Shown: piece by piece, positions 16,915 through 24,208 of the stretch
How positions within the stretch are numbered: position 1 is the first letter of the stretch
Layout: every line of letters starts with the position of its first letter
Assembly: GCA_024742705.1 (NCBI GenBank)
Contig: JANSXZ010000015.1
Location: forward strand, 1-64,000
Origin: Paracoccaceae bacterium
GTDB lineage: Bacteria; Pseudomonadota; Alphaproteobacteria; Rhodobacterales; Rhodobacteraceae
DNA: 64,000 bases
Direction of reading: 5' to 3'
Notes under the pieces: model-generated
Told to the model about the DNA's origin: nothing
Seen by the model: only the letters and a program-made list of their open reading frames with translations
Database searches by the model: none
Translations under genes and position numbers: made by a program

Positions 16915-16991
16915 CGGTTTGGTCCTTTCATGGCGCGGATAACCATGTATGGCATGAAACCGCACGCGCCGCACGGCCCCAGGCGGATAGC

Positions 16992-17013
16992 AACCTAGCC
17001 TAAAGTATAGGTT
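16992..17013. promoter_or_regulatory. Inverted repeat in the kinase-regulator divergent promoter region
   Basis: AACCTA (16992-16997) and TAGGTT (17008-17013) form an inverted repeat with a 10-base spacer. It lies between the divergent SUOX-fold gene (start 16914) and the LuxR regulator (start 17128), and is a plausible binding site for that regulator. Confidence 0.4.
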
Positions 17014-17055
17014 ACGCAGGCTTTGCGCGTCTAGGCTCTTAACGGACGTGCAATT

Positions 17056-17069
17056 ACATCTGCAGATGT
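17056..17069. promoter_or_regulatory. 14-base perfect palindrome upstream of the LuxR-type regulator
   Basis: ACATCTGCAGATGT reads the same on both strands and sits 58 bases before the regulator start. It could be an operator for the regulator or for another factor. The symmetry is seen directly; the role is inferred. Confidence 0.45.
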
Positions 17070-17127
17070 GCCCGGCCACCGCAACGGCCTGCGGCACGCT
17101 GGACACCGAAGGCGCAAGGAGATGCCT

Positions 17128-17745
17128 ATGAAAGTACTGATCGCCGACGATCATGATCTGTTGCGGGACACTTTGGTGATGTTCCTCACCAGCCAGGGCG
17201 ACATCGAAGCGGTCACGGCGGCCGATTTCGATGCCGCCTGTGCCTGTGTCGCCTCGGCGGCGGATCCGTTCGATGTGGTGCTTCTGGATCTCAACATGCC
17301 GGGCATGAACGGCCTGAGCGGGCTGAAGCGGATGCTGGCGCTGGATGGCGGGCAACGCGTCGCGCTGATGTCGGGCGAGGCGACGCGCGACATCGCGGAA
17401 CAGGCGCTGGAGGCGGGTGCCGCCGGCTTCGTGCCCAAGACGCTGCCGGCCAAATCCATGATCAACGCGGTGCGGTTCATGGCAATGGGCGAGCAATACG
17501 CGCCGATCGATTTCATGACCGCGGCGGAAGAAACCGCTGTCAATCCGCTGGCCGAGAAACTGTCGCAACGCGAACAGCAGGTTCTCAAAGGGTTGACCGA
17601 AGGCAAGTCGAACAAGGAAATCGCCCGCGATCTGGATATCCAGGAACCCACGGTGAAACTGCATGTGAAGACGCTCTATCGCAAGATCGGCGCGGCGAAC
17701 CGCACACAGGCGGCGTTGATCGCGCGCGAAGCGGGCCTTTACTGA
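17128..17745 (+). CDS. LuxR/NarL-family response regulator
   Basis: This 205-residue regulator starts at ATG 17128 (MKVLIADDHDLLRDTL); the ATG six bases upstream lies too close to the AAGGAG site. The receiver has acidic residues Asp7-8 and phospho-acceptor Asp54 in LLDLNMPGMNG. The C-terminal LuxR-type helix-turn-helix is LSQREQQVLKGLTEGKSNKE followed by IARDLDIQEPTVKLHVKTLY. It is divergent from the SUOX-fold/hybrid-kinase operon, so it is the probable final acceptor of that phosphorelay. The kinase's own Hpt domain supplies the missing step. Confidence 0.93.
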   Translation: MKVLIADDHDLLRDTLVMFLTSQGDIEAVTAADFDAACACVASAADPFDVVLLDLNMPGMNGLSGLKRMLALDGGQRVALMSGEATRDIAEQALEAGAAGFVPKTLPAKSMINAVRFMAMGEQYAPIDFMTAAEETAVNPLAEKLSQREQQVLKGLTEGKSNKEIARDLDIQEPTVKLHVKTLYRKIGAANRTQAALIAREAGLY

Positions 17746-17773
17746 TCGGGGCAGGCGGGGCGGAATGCTGGGG

Positions 17774-17850
17774 TGGTACCACCTCCCCGGCTTGAACGGG
17801 GGACCTCCTGATCCACAATCAGGCGCTCTAACCAACTGAGCTAAGGCGGC
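17774..17850 (-). tRNA. tRNA-His (anticodon GUG)
   Basis: The cloverleaf on the minus strand has acceptor GCCGCCT, D arm GCTCAGTTGGTTAGAGC, anticodon arm CTGAT-TGTGGAT-CAG (anticodon GTG) and T arm CCCCGTTCAAGCCGGGG, with CCA encoded at 17774-17776. The base before position 1 is T, not G, and the discriminator is A. This is the known alphaproteobacterial tRNA-His type that lacks the G-1:C73 identity pair. Confidence 0.95.
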
Positions 17851-17894
17851 ACTGGGCATCGAAATAGCCAAGCCCGGCGCCGATTGCAAGAGGG

Positions 17895-18377
17895 TTACAG
17901 ACGCACCGACCAGCTTTGCTCGATCAGGTCGACGCCAAAGGAATGTACCGGGCGGGCATCGTCCAGCGTCCAGCCGGCCTTGCGGTACAGCGCGCAGGCG
18001 GCCGCGTGGCTTTCGTGGGTCCATAACACCATGCGGCGATATCCGCTGGCGCGTGCGAAGCCCATGCAGGTGCGAAGCAAACGCTTTCCCAGCCCCTTGC
18101 CGCGCGCTTCGGGCACCAGCAGAAACAGCCGGAGTTTGGCGGTTTCGGCCCCCTGGCGCACGCAAAAGATGCTGCCCAGCCTCTGGTCGCCCTGCTGCGC
18201 GATCCACCCGCGCTCGCGCGCTGCGTCATGACAGGCGTTGAAATCGGCCAGGATTGACGCCACCAGCGGTGCAAAACTGGCGTCAAAGCCTTCGGCGCGG
18301 GCATATTGCAGACCATGCTGAGCCACCAGCCATTCGGTATCGGCGGGGGCGAACGGCCGCAGGCGCGGTTCCGACAT
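17895..18377 (-). CDS. GNAT-family N-acetyltransferase
   Basis: A 160-residue single-domain acetyltransferase. The acetyl-CoA loop is LFLLVPEARGKGLGKRLLRT, with the R-G-K-G-L-G motif A of GNAT proteins, followed by SGYRRMVLWTHESHAAACAL and YRKAGW. Start ATG 18377 (MSEPRLRPF) follows a GGAG site; a GTG three codons upstream is less likely. The substrate is unknown. Neighbours give no hint. Confidence 0.88.
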   Translation of the reverse strand: MSEPRLRPFAPADTEWLVAQHGLQYARAEGFDASFAPLVASILADFNACHDAARERGWIAQQGDQRLGSIFCVRQGAETAKLRLFLLVPEARGKGLGKRLLRTCMGFARASGYRRMVLWTHESHAAACALYRKAGWTLDDARPVHSFGVDLIEQSWSVRL

Positions 18378-18455
18378 GCTGTTCACTCCGATTTACCCAG
18401 CTTGAGTTTCATCAACCCGCGCGCTAAAGCAAGCGCAGTTTTCAGGAGCACGCCC

Positions 18456-18644
18456 ATGGGCATCAACAGCGAACGCGACATCGAGGCGAACCTTCAGATC
18501 GGTCCGACCGACAAGGGCATGGTGCGCATTTTCGTCGAGGCAGGCGGCACGGAAATCCCGATGGATTTCGAACCCGAGGAAGCCGACGAGATCGCCGAGG
18601 AGATCCGCGCCGCCGCCCGTGCGGCCGCTGCGATCAAACGTTGA
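18456..18644 (+). CDS. Small conserved protein (DUF6324-like)
   Basis: This 62-residue acidic protein starts MGINSERDIEANLQIGPTDK and has MDFEPEEADEIAEEIRAAA near its end. I recognise it as a short protein widespread in Rhodobacteraceae with no known function. CAGGAG precedes the ATG at the right distance. Its end overlaps the convergent mmcB end by 11 bases. Confidence 0.75.
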   Translation: MGINSERDIEANLQIGPTDKGMVRIFVEAGGTEIPMDFEPEEADEIAEEIRAAARAAAAIKR

Positions 18645-19092
18645 TACCCGGGTCGCGCAGGGCCTGAAGGCGCCGTGCCGCCTGGGTTGCGAATTTCTGG
18701 ATCATGGCCTTGCGCCGGGCGCCCGCCAGCCTGTCTTCCGGGGCCATGCGCAGGATTTCCGCATCATAGGCATCGGCCATGATCAGCCCGCAGCCATCTG
18801 GCAACAGATCGGTCGGAAAGTCGGTATCGACGGCCCAGAAGAACCGGTCGCACCATTCCAGATAGCCCTGCCATTTGGAATCCGACTGGAAGTCGGCGCG
18901 GCTCGATTTGCATTCGACGACCCACAATTCGCCCTTCGGGCCCAGCGCCATGACATCCACGCGCAGCCCACGCGCCGGCACGAATTCCTCAACCGAAACG
19001 AACCCCTGCGCCGCCAGATGGCGCGAAACGCCCCGCGCCAGGCGCTGCCCCGGCATCGCCGGGAGATCGGGCAGGGTGTCGTGAGTCGTCAT
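18634..19092 (-). CDS. mmcB: MmcB-family DNA repair protein
   Basis: A 152-residue protein starting at ATG 19092 (MTTHDTLPDLPAMPGQRLAR). It shows a nuclease-like core: RGLRVDVMALGPKGELWVVE followed by CKSSRADFQSDSKWQGYLEW. The E-x-K-type motif (VECKSS) resembles the PD-(D/E)XK fold. In Caulobacter the homologue takes part in the response to mitomycin C and works with the ImuABC mutasome. The name is by family; activity is not shown here. Confidence 0.78.
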   Translation of the reverse strand: MTTHDTLPDLPAMPGQRLARGVSRHLAAQGFVSVEEFVPARGLRVDVMALGPKGELWVVECKSSRADFQSDSKWQGYLEWCDRFFWAVDTDFPTDLLPDGCGLIMADAYDAEILRMAPEDRLAGARRKAMIQKFATQAARRLQALRDPGINV

Positions 19093-19159
19093 GGGGAAAA
19101 TATGAACAATAGGTGAACAAAAGCAAGCCCGCACAACGCGAAATATCCTGCGCCACCTC

Positions 19160-19188
19160 TTGTTCCGGCCGGCCCGGCGGGCTAGCTA
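19160..19188 (+). promoter_or_regulatory. Promoter of the 6S RNA gene
   Basis: TTGTTC (19160-19165) and TAGCTA (19183-19188) are separated by exactly 17 bases and lie immediately before the closing stem of the 6S RNA. This fits a housekeeping sigma-70 promoter. Confidence 0.55.
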
Positions 19189-19190
19189 TT

Positions 19191-19362
19191 GGGCAGGCGG
19201 GTTCTGCCCTTCTCGTGACAGGTTGTATTCCGGTGGCCTTAAGCAAATCCGAGGGAGCTGGCTCTGTTCGGATCCTGGTCCGTTTACCTGGCGCCCACCT
19301 GTATATACAGGTCCTCGGGAATCAGTACCGCACGGTTGCCTGGTGGTTCCCGCCGCTTGCCC
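19191..19362 (+). ncRNA. ssrS: 6S RNA
   Basis: A 172-base gene-free stretch starts and ends with complementary strands: GGGCA and GGCGGG at 19191-19201 pair with CCCGCC and TGCCC near 19349-19363, a closing stem of about 11 pairs. Inside are GGTGGCCTTAAGC, which recalls the conserved 6S 3'-half motif, and a perfect hairpin ACCTGTATATACAGGT. Immediately downstream on the opposite strand lies a small membrane-protein gene, the arrangement reported for ssrS and sspA in Rhodobacter sphaeroides. 6S RNA mimics an open promoter and binds sigma-70 RNA polymerase in late growth. The ends are estimates. Confidence 0.8.
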
Positions 19363-19366
19363 CCGA

Positions 19367-19702
19367 TCAACGGTGGGGGCGTCGTCCGAAATGCGATCGC
19401 GTGGTGGTGTCGACAGGCACCCGCACAACGGCGTGTTCGCGGATCGGCGTACCACCGCCCGGTTCATCGTCATCGTCGTCGTCGCGCCCCTGGCTCATCA
19501 CCGCATAGCCGAACTGCACACCGGCAAAAACGATGCCATGCAGAACCCACAGAACGGCAACCGCAAGAACGCCGATGTCGCTGCCGCTGACCAGACGCCA
19601 CATGTTCATCACGTCAAACCCCAGCAGAAGCGCCACGAAGACAGCCGCGACCGCGAAACCGATCACGCAGCTGCGGATGTAGAGTTTTATCAGATCTGGC
19701 AT
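19367..19702 (-). CDS. sspA: Small membrane protein, SspA-like (salt-stress-induced in R. sphaeroides)
   Basis: This 111-residue protein starts at ATG 19702 (MPDLIKLYIRSCVIGFAVAA) after a GGGGGA site. It has two or three membrane helices (about 10-28, 43-66) and an acidic cytoplasmic stretch GRDDDDDDEPGGG before a basic end. Its stop lies about 5 bases from the 3' end of the convergent 6S RNA. In R. sphaeroides the gene in this place, sspA, rises under salt stress when 6S RNA is removed. The name rests mainly on that synteny and on the membrane layout. Confidence 0.7.
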   Translation of the reverse strand: MPDLIKLYIRSCVIGFAVAAVFVALLLGFDVMNMWRLVSGSDIGVLAVAVLWVLHGIVFAGVQFGYAVMSQGRDDDDDDEPGGGTPIREHAVVRVPVDTTTRSHFGRRPHR

Positions 19703-19825
19703 GTCGCGGTGTCCCCCTTGCGCATGGTCTATAGATAGCATCGAAGGGGTCGGCGCCAAGAGGGCAGCCCGCCGCAGGCCCGTGTTCCGCGCATCCCTGC
19801 CGGTCATGGCGACGGCCGCGGGCGG

Positions 19826-20308
19826 TCAGAAGGCTTCGGGCCGGGCCTCGCGGGCCATGTGATCCAGCACCGCGTTCACAAAGGCCGGTTCCCTGCCTTC
19901 GGGGTAGAACGCGCTGGCGATATCCACGAACTCCGCGATCACCACCTTTGGCGGCGTATCGCTTTGCGTCACTTCCGCGCCGGCAGCCCGGAACAGACCG
20001 CGCAGCGTGGGATCTATCCGCGCGATCGGCCACTTCGCCACCAGGGCGCGGTCGGTCATCTGGTCGATCCGGGCCTGATGGTTGACGGCGTCCTCGATCA
20101 GCCGGCGGAACAATGCGATGTCGCCGTCCTGCATTTCGGCACCGTCATAGGTTGCGCCGAAACGATGCTCGAGAAACTCACGCACCACCTGATCGGCGGT
20201 CTGGTGCGACTGTTCCATCTGAAACAGCGCCTGAACGGCATAAAGCCGCGCGGCTGACTTCATCTTGCGTTTCTGGTTGCCCGAGAGGGCGGGGCCGGGG
20301 GCGGTCAT
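19826..20308 (-). CDS. nusB: Transcription antitermination factor NusB
   Basis: A 160-residue NusB with the family pattern RLYAVQALFQMEQS near the N terminus and the C-terminal motif TPPKVVIAEFVDIASAFYPE followed by PAFVNAVLDHMAREAR. NusB with NusE (S10) binds boxA RNA and supports antitermination in rRNA operons. ATG 20308 overlaps the ribH stop (ATGA), so translation is coupled. It ends the ribE-ribB-ribH-nusB run, a common alphaproteobacterial order. Confidence 0.95.
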   Translation of the reverse strand: MTAPGPALSGNQKRKMKSAARLYAVQALFQMEQSHQTADQVVREFLEHRFGATYDGAEMQDGDIALFRRLIEDAVNHQARIDQMTDRALVAKWPIARIDPTLRGLFRAAGAEVTQSDTPPKVVIAEFVDIASAFYPEGREPAFVNAVLDHMAREARPEAF

Positions 20309-20859
20309 GCGGTTGGGGTTCCGTCGTCGTTGCGGTCGGCGATGCGATAGCTTTCGGTGCGGGGCCGGAAGCCGATGTCCTTTTCCGCGCCCGCCCACTT
20401 ACGGCCCAGCGCGATCAGATGCAAGGCCGCCGCGGCCGCGCCGCCGCCCTTGTTCTGATCATCGGGGTCGGCGCGCACCTCGGCCTGGGCGCGGTTCTCG
20501 ACCGTCAGGATGCCATTGCCGATGCACAGACCTTGCAGGCCCATCAGCTGAATCGCCCGGCTGCTGTCGTTGCAGACCGTATCATAGTGGGTGGTCTCGC
20601 CGCGGATCACACAGCCCAGCGCGACGAACCCGTCGAAATTGCCGCGCCGGTCGGCGATGCCGATGGCCGTTGGCACCTCGAGCGCGCCGGGCACTTCGGC
20701 CAGTTCCCAGGTGCCGCCCGCCGCCTCGATTTCAGCGCAGGCGCCGGCCACGAGATTGTCGGCGATATCCTTGTAATAAGGGGCGACGACGATCAACAGC
20801 TTGACCGGCCTTTCAAACACCGGGCGGGGCAGGATGTAATGGCGTTCGGATCCGGCCAT
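20305..20859 (-). CDS. ribH: 6,7-dimethyl-8-ribityllumazine synthase
   Basis: A 184-residue lumazine synthase with the motifs VPGALEVPTAI, ALGCVIRGETTHYDTVCNDS and GILTVENRAQAEVRA (His in GETTHYD is catalytic). It condenses 5-amino-6-ribitylaminouracil with dihydroxybutanone phosphate, the step before riboflavin synthase. It starts three bases after the ribB stop and its stop overlaps the nusB start. Confidence 0.96.
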   Translation of the reverse strand: MAGSERHYILPRPVFERPVKLLIVVAPYYKDIADNLVAGACAEIEAAGGTWELAEVPGALEVPTAIGIADRRGNFDGFVALGCVIRGETTHYDTVCNDSSRAIQLMGLQGLCIGNGILTVENRAQAEVRADPDDQNKGGGAAAAALHLIALGRKWAGAEKDIGFRPRTESYRIADRNDDGTPTA

Positions 20860-20862
20860 GGC

Positions 20863-21984
20863 TTATGCTTTCTCGATCTTGCGGGTGCCGACGATCTCGA
20901 GGCCGTAAGCCTCGAGGCCGACCAGTTTGGGCACCGGCGAATTGGTCAGGAGCGTCAGGCGGGACAGGCCCAGCGATGAAAGGATCTGGGCGCCAACGCC
21001 GTATTGGCGCAGGGTCTTGGGGCTTTCTTCCTCGTCGGTGTCCAGCTTCATCTGGGTGTCGCGAAGCAATACCAGCGCCCCGCGCCCCTCGCGGGCGATC
21101 TGCTGCATGGCGCAGCCGAATTCACCGGCCCGCCCGGCACCGCCCAGCCCCACAACGTCCAGCATCGGATCCATCGCGTGCATCCGCACCAGCACCGGAT
21201 CGTCGCCAGAGATGTCACCCTTGATCAGCGCGATGTGCTCGGCGCCCTGGGTTTCGTCGCTGTAGATCCGCAGCGACCATGCGCCGCCGAACTCGGATGT
21301 GACGGGCTCCTCGCGTTTCAGCCGCACAAGGTTGTCGTGCCGGCGGCGATAGGCGATCAGATCGCTGATCGTGCCGATCTTCAGGCCGTGGCGCTGGGCA
21401 AACCCCACCAGATCGGGCAACCGCGCCATCGTGCCGTCTTCGTTCATGATTTCGCAGATCACGCCCGACGGGTTCAGACCGGCGAGCCGGCTGAGATCGA
21501 CGGCGGCCTCGGTGTGGCCGGCACGCACCAGAACACCGCCGCGCCGGGCGCGCAGCGGGAACACATGGCCCGGCGTCGCGATGTCGGCGGCGGTTTTCGA
21601 TGCGTCGATCGCAACCGCGACCGTGCGCGCGCGATCATGCGCCGAAATGCCGGTGCTGACACCCTCGCGGGCTTCGATCGATACGGTGAAGGCGGTCTCG
21701 TGGCGCGACGAGTTGTTGGTGCTCATCAGTTCCAGCCCCAGCGCGTCGATCCGGTCGCCGGGCAGCGACAGGCAGATCAGGCCGCGCCCATAGGTCGCCA
21801 TGAAGTTGATCGCCTCGGGTGTCGCCATCTGCGCCGGAATCACCAGATCGCCTTCGTTCTCGCGATCCTCGTGATCGACAAGGATGAACATCCTGCCGTT
21901 GCGGGCGTCTTCGATGATGTCTTCGGTCGGGGAAATCGCCGAATGCCAATCCGTTTCCACCGGTCCGGGCGTCTCGAAACTCAT
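20863..21984 (-). CDS. ribB: 3,4-dihydroxy-2-butanone 4-phosphate synthase with degenerate GTP cyclohydrolase II domain
   Basis: This 373-residue protein has an intact RibB domain: EDIIEDARNGRMFILVDHED, the loop RENEGDLVIPAQ, and HVFPLRARRGGVLVRAGHTE. This domain converts ribulose 5-phosphate to the four-carbon riboflavin precursor. The C-terminal half keeps the GTP cyclohydrolase II outline (LGGAGRAGEFGCAM, LRQYGVGAQILSSLGLSRL) but lacks the cluster of Cys ligands for zinc, so RibA activity is unlikely. A separate RibA is expected elsewhere. Start ATG 21984 follows AGGAGA; an upstream in-frame start (22017) is less likely. Confidence 0.93.
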   Translation of the reverse strand: MSFETPGPVETDWHSAISPTEDIIEDARNGRMFILVDHEDRENEGDLVIPAQMATPEAINFMATYGRGLICLSLPGDRIDALGLELMSTNNSSRHETAFTVSIEAREGVSTGISAHDRARTVAVAIDASKTAADIATPGHVFPLRARRGGVLVRAGHTEAAVDLSRLAGLNPSGVICEIMNEDGTMARLPDLVGFAQRHGLKIGTISDLIAYRRRHDNLVRLKREEPVTSEFGGAWSLRIYSDETQGAEHIALIKGDISGDDPVLVRMHAMDPMLDVVGLGGAGRAGEFGCAMQQIAREGRGALVLLRDTQMKLDTDEEESPKTLRQYGVGAQILSSLGLSRLTLLTNSPVPKLVGLEAYGLEIVGTRKIEKA

Positions 21985-22079
21985 GCCGGTCTCCTGCTCT
22001 TGTGGGCTGTCGGGCACATAGCCCGAAGTCCCCGCGATGACCAGAGAGACGTGACGATACGGCCCGCGCGCCAGACCCG

Positions 22080-22667
22080 TCAGACGGTTTCGGCCAATCG
22101 CGCCACATACCGCGCCAGGGTGTCGATTTCCAGGTTCACCGCATCGCCCACCGTCACATCGCCCCAGGTCGTGACCTGTTTGGTGTGCGGGATGAAGTTT
22201 ATCCCGAATTCGGCGCCTGCCACCTCGTTGACTGTCAGCGACGTGCCGTTCAGGGCCACCGATCCCTTCGGCGCGATGAACCGTGCCAGATCGGCCGGGG
22301 CACGCAGAACCACGCGGGTGCTGTCGCCCTCGTCGCGGACGGAAACCACCGTCGCCACACCATCCACATGGCCCGAAACGATATGTCCGCCCAGCTCGTC
22401 ACCGACCCGCAAGGCCCTTTCCAGATTGACGCGTTTGCCCGGCGCCCAGGCCGTCAGGTTCGTGCGGGCCACGGTTTCCGCGCTGATCTGCACATCGTAC
22501 CAATCGGGGCCCAGTGCCACGACCGTCAGGCAGACGCCATCGCTGGCGATGGATGCACCCATGTCGATCCCTGCGGTATCGTATCCGGTGCGGATGCGCG
22601 CGCGCAGGTCGCCGTGCTGTTCGGTTTCGACGACGGTGCCGATGTCGGTGATGATGCCGGTAAACAT
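22080..22667 (-). CDS. ribE: Riboflavin synthase, alpha chain
   Basis: A 195-residue riboflavin synthase starting at MFTGIITDIGTVVETEQHGD (ATG 22667). It has the expected two lumazine-binding barrels: the first with SDGVCLTVVALGPDWYDVQI, the second with SVALNGTSLTVNEVAGAEFG. GGHIVSGHVDGVATV is the linker motif. The enzyme dismutates two lumazines to riboflavin. It heads ribE-ribB-ribH-nusB. I looked for an FMN riboswitch in the roughly 155 bases upstream and saw none. Confidence 0.95.
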   Translation of the reverse strand: MFTGIITDIGTVVETEQHGDLRARIRTGYDTAGIDMGASIASDGVCLTVVALGPDWYDVQISAETVARTNLTAWAPGKRVNLERALRVGDELGGHIVSGHVDGVATVVSVRDEGDSTRVVLRAPADLARFIAPKGSVALNGTSLTVNEVAGAEFGINFIPHTKQVTTWGDVTVGDAVNLEIDTLARYVARLAETV

Positions 22668-22822
22668 GCTGTGCCCTGCCTCTTGCCTTGCTGCCTGCGG
22701 TCTAATCGGCCCGGCGCCGGCAGGCAAGGCCGGCCCTTGCCCGCAATCCGCGCCGGCGTCATAATTTCGCCGGGTTGCCGCGCTAACGGTCGCTCCCATA
22801 TTTCGCAAGCTCAGGTAGTCCG

Positions 22823-24115
22823 ATGCCGTTCAACAGCAAACCCGAGGCCGTTTTCCTGTTCCTGCAGGGGCCGCACGGGCCGTTCTTCGATCGGCTGGGG
22901 CGGATGCTGCGCGCTGCCGGTGCCAAGGTGTGGCGCGTCGGGTTCAACGCCGGCGACCGCGCGTTCTGGTTCGATGCGGCCTCGTATGTTCCGTTCCGCG
23001 GCCAGCCCGAAACCTGGCCCGATGTGTTTGCCGCGCTGCTGGACGAAAAGAACGTCACCGATATCGTTCTTTATGGCGATACACGGCCCATACACGCCGA
23101 GGCGGCGCGGATCGCCAAGGCGCGCGGCCTGACGGTGCATGTCTTCGAAGAAGGCTACATGCGGCCTTATTGGGTGACATACGAAAGGGACGGGTCGAAC
23201 GGCAACTCGCGGCTGATGGACATGTCGATTGCCGACATGCAGGCCGCACTGGCGCTTTCGGACATGGAAGCGCCGCTGCCGCCGGCGCATTGGGGCGACA
23301 TGCGCCACCATGTGTTTTACGGCGCGCTCTATCATTTCTGCGTTCTGGCGCTGAACCGGGCCTATCGCAGTTTCCGGCCGCACCGGGCGTTGCCGGTCAC
23401 CAAGGAATTCCAGCTCTATGTCAGGCGGTTGTTGCTGATGCCGTTGCAGGGGCTCGACCGCCGCATCGCCACCTGGCGCATCCGCACCGGCGGATTTCCC
23501 TACCATCTGGCGCTGCTGCAACTGGAACACGACAGTTCGTTCCAGGCCCATTCGCCCTTTGCCACAATGACCGAGTTTCTCGAGGTGATCATCGCGGGCT
23601 TTGCGAAGGGCGCGCCGGGGCATCATCACCTGGTGTTCAAGGCGCACCCGCTCGAAGACGGGCGCGTGCCCGTGCGCCGCGATGTGCGCCGGCTGGCGCG
23701 GCGTCACGGGGTGTCCGACCGGGTGCACTATGTGCGCGGCGGCAAGCTGGCGCAGCTGCTGAATGACGCGCGGACCGCCGTCACCGTGAATTCAACCGCC
23801 GGACAGCAGGTGCTGTGGCGCGGTATCCCGCTTAAGGTGTTCGGCGATGCCGTCTATGCCAAGCCGGAATTCGTATCGACACAGCCGCTGGCCGCGTTCT
23901 TCGCCGGTGCCACCCGGCCCGACAACCGGGCCTACAAGGATTACCGCCGGTTCCTTCTTGAGACCAGCCAGGTTGCGGGCGGGTTCTATTCGGCCCGCGC
24001 GCGGCGGCAACTGCTGCGCCATGTGGTCGATATGATGCTTTCGCCCGAAGATCCCTACGAGGCGCTGAAATCCGGAACCGCGGCCCCAAGGCAACAGTTG
24101 CGTGCCGTGACCTGA
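22823..24115 (+). CDS. kpsS: Capsule polysaccharide synthesis protein KpsS (beta-Kdo transferase family)
   Basis: A 430-residue protein starting MPFNSKPEAVFLFLQGPHGP. Family motifs include DIVLYGDTRPIHAEAARIAK, HVFEEGYMRPYWVTYERDGS, FKAHPLEDGRVPV and TAVTVNSTAGQQVLWRGIPL. KpsS and KpsC build the short poly-beta-Kdo linker that attaches group 2-type capsules to a lipid anchor. It is the first of three capsule genes on this strand, just upstream of the export lipoprotein, and is divergent from ribE. Confidence 0.88.
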   Translation: MPFNSKPEAVFLFLQGPHGPFFDRLGRMLRAAGAKVWRVGFNAGDRAFWFDAASYVPFRGQPETWPDVFAALLDEKNVTDIVLYGDTRPIHAEAARIAKARGLTVHVFEEGYMRPYWVTYERDGSNGNSRLMDMSIADMQAALALSDMEAPLPPAHWGDMRHHVFYGALYHFCVLALNRAYRSFRPHRALPVTKEFQLYVRRLLLMPLQGLDRRIATWRIRTGGFPYHLALLQLEHDSSFQAHSPFATMTEFLEVIIAGFAKGAPGHHHLVFKAHPLEDGRVPVRRDVRRLARRHGVSDRVHYVRGGKLAQLLNDARTAVTVNSTAGQQVLWRGIPLKVFGDAVYAKPEFVSTQPLAAFFAGATRPDNRAYKDYRRFLLETSQVAGGFYSARARRQLLRHVVDMMLSPEDPYEALKSGTAAPRQQLRAVT

Positions 24116-24208
24116 CCGGCACAAGGTCTAGCGCTGGATTTTTGTTTCCGTTTCCGGTAGGTTAATAAAAAAAACTGAGGCAGAACATCAGGTCGAGGAG
24201 ACCGAGCA

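Noticed and set aside
22668-22822. Possible FMN riboswitch upstream of ribE
   Set aside because: I looked for the conserved RFN segments on the minus strand and could not find them.
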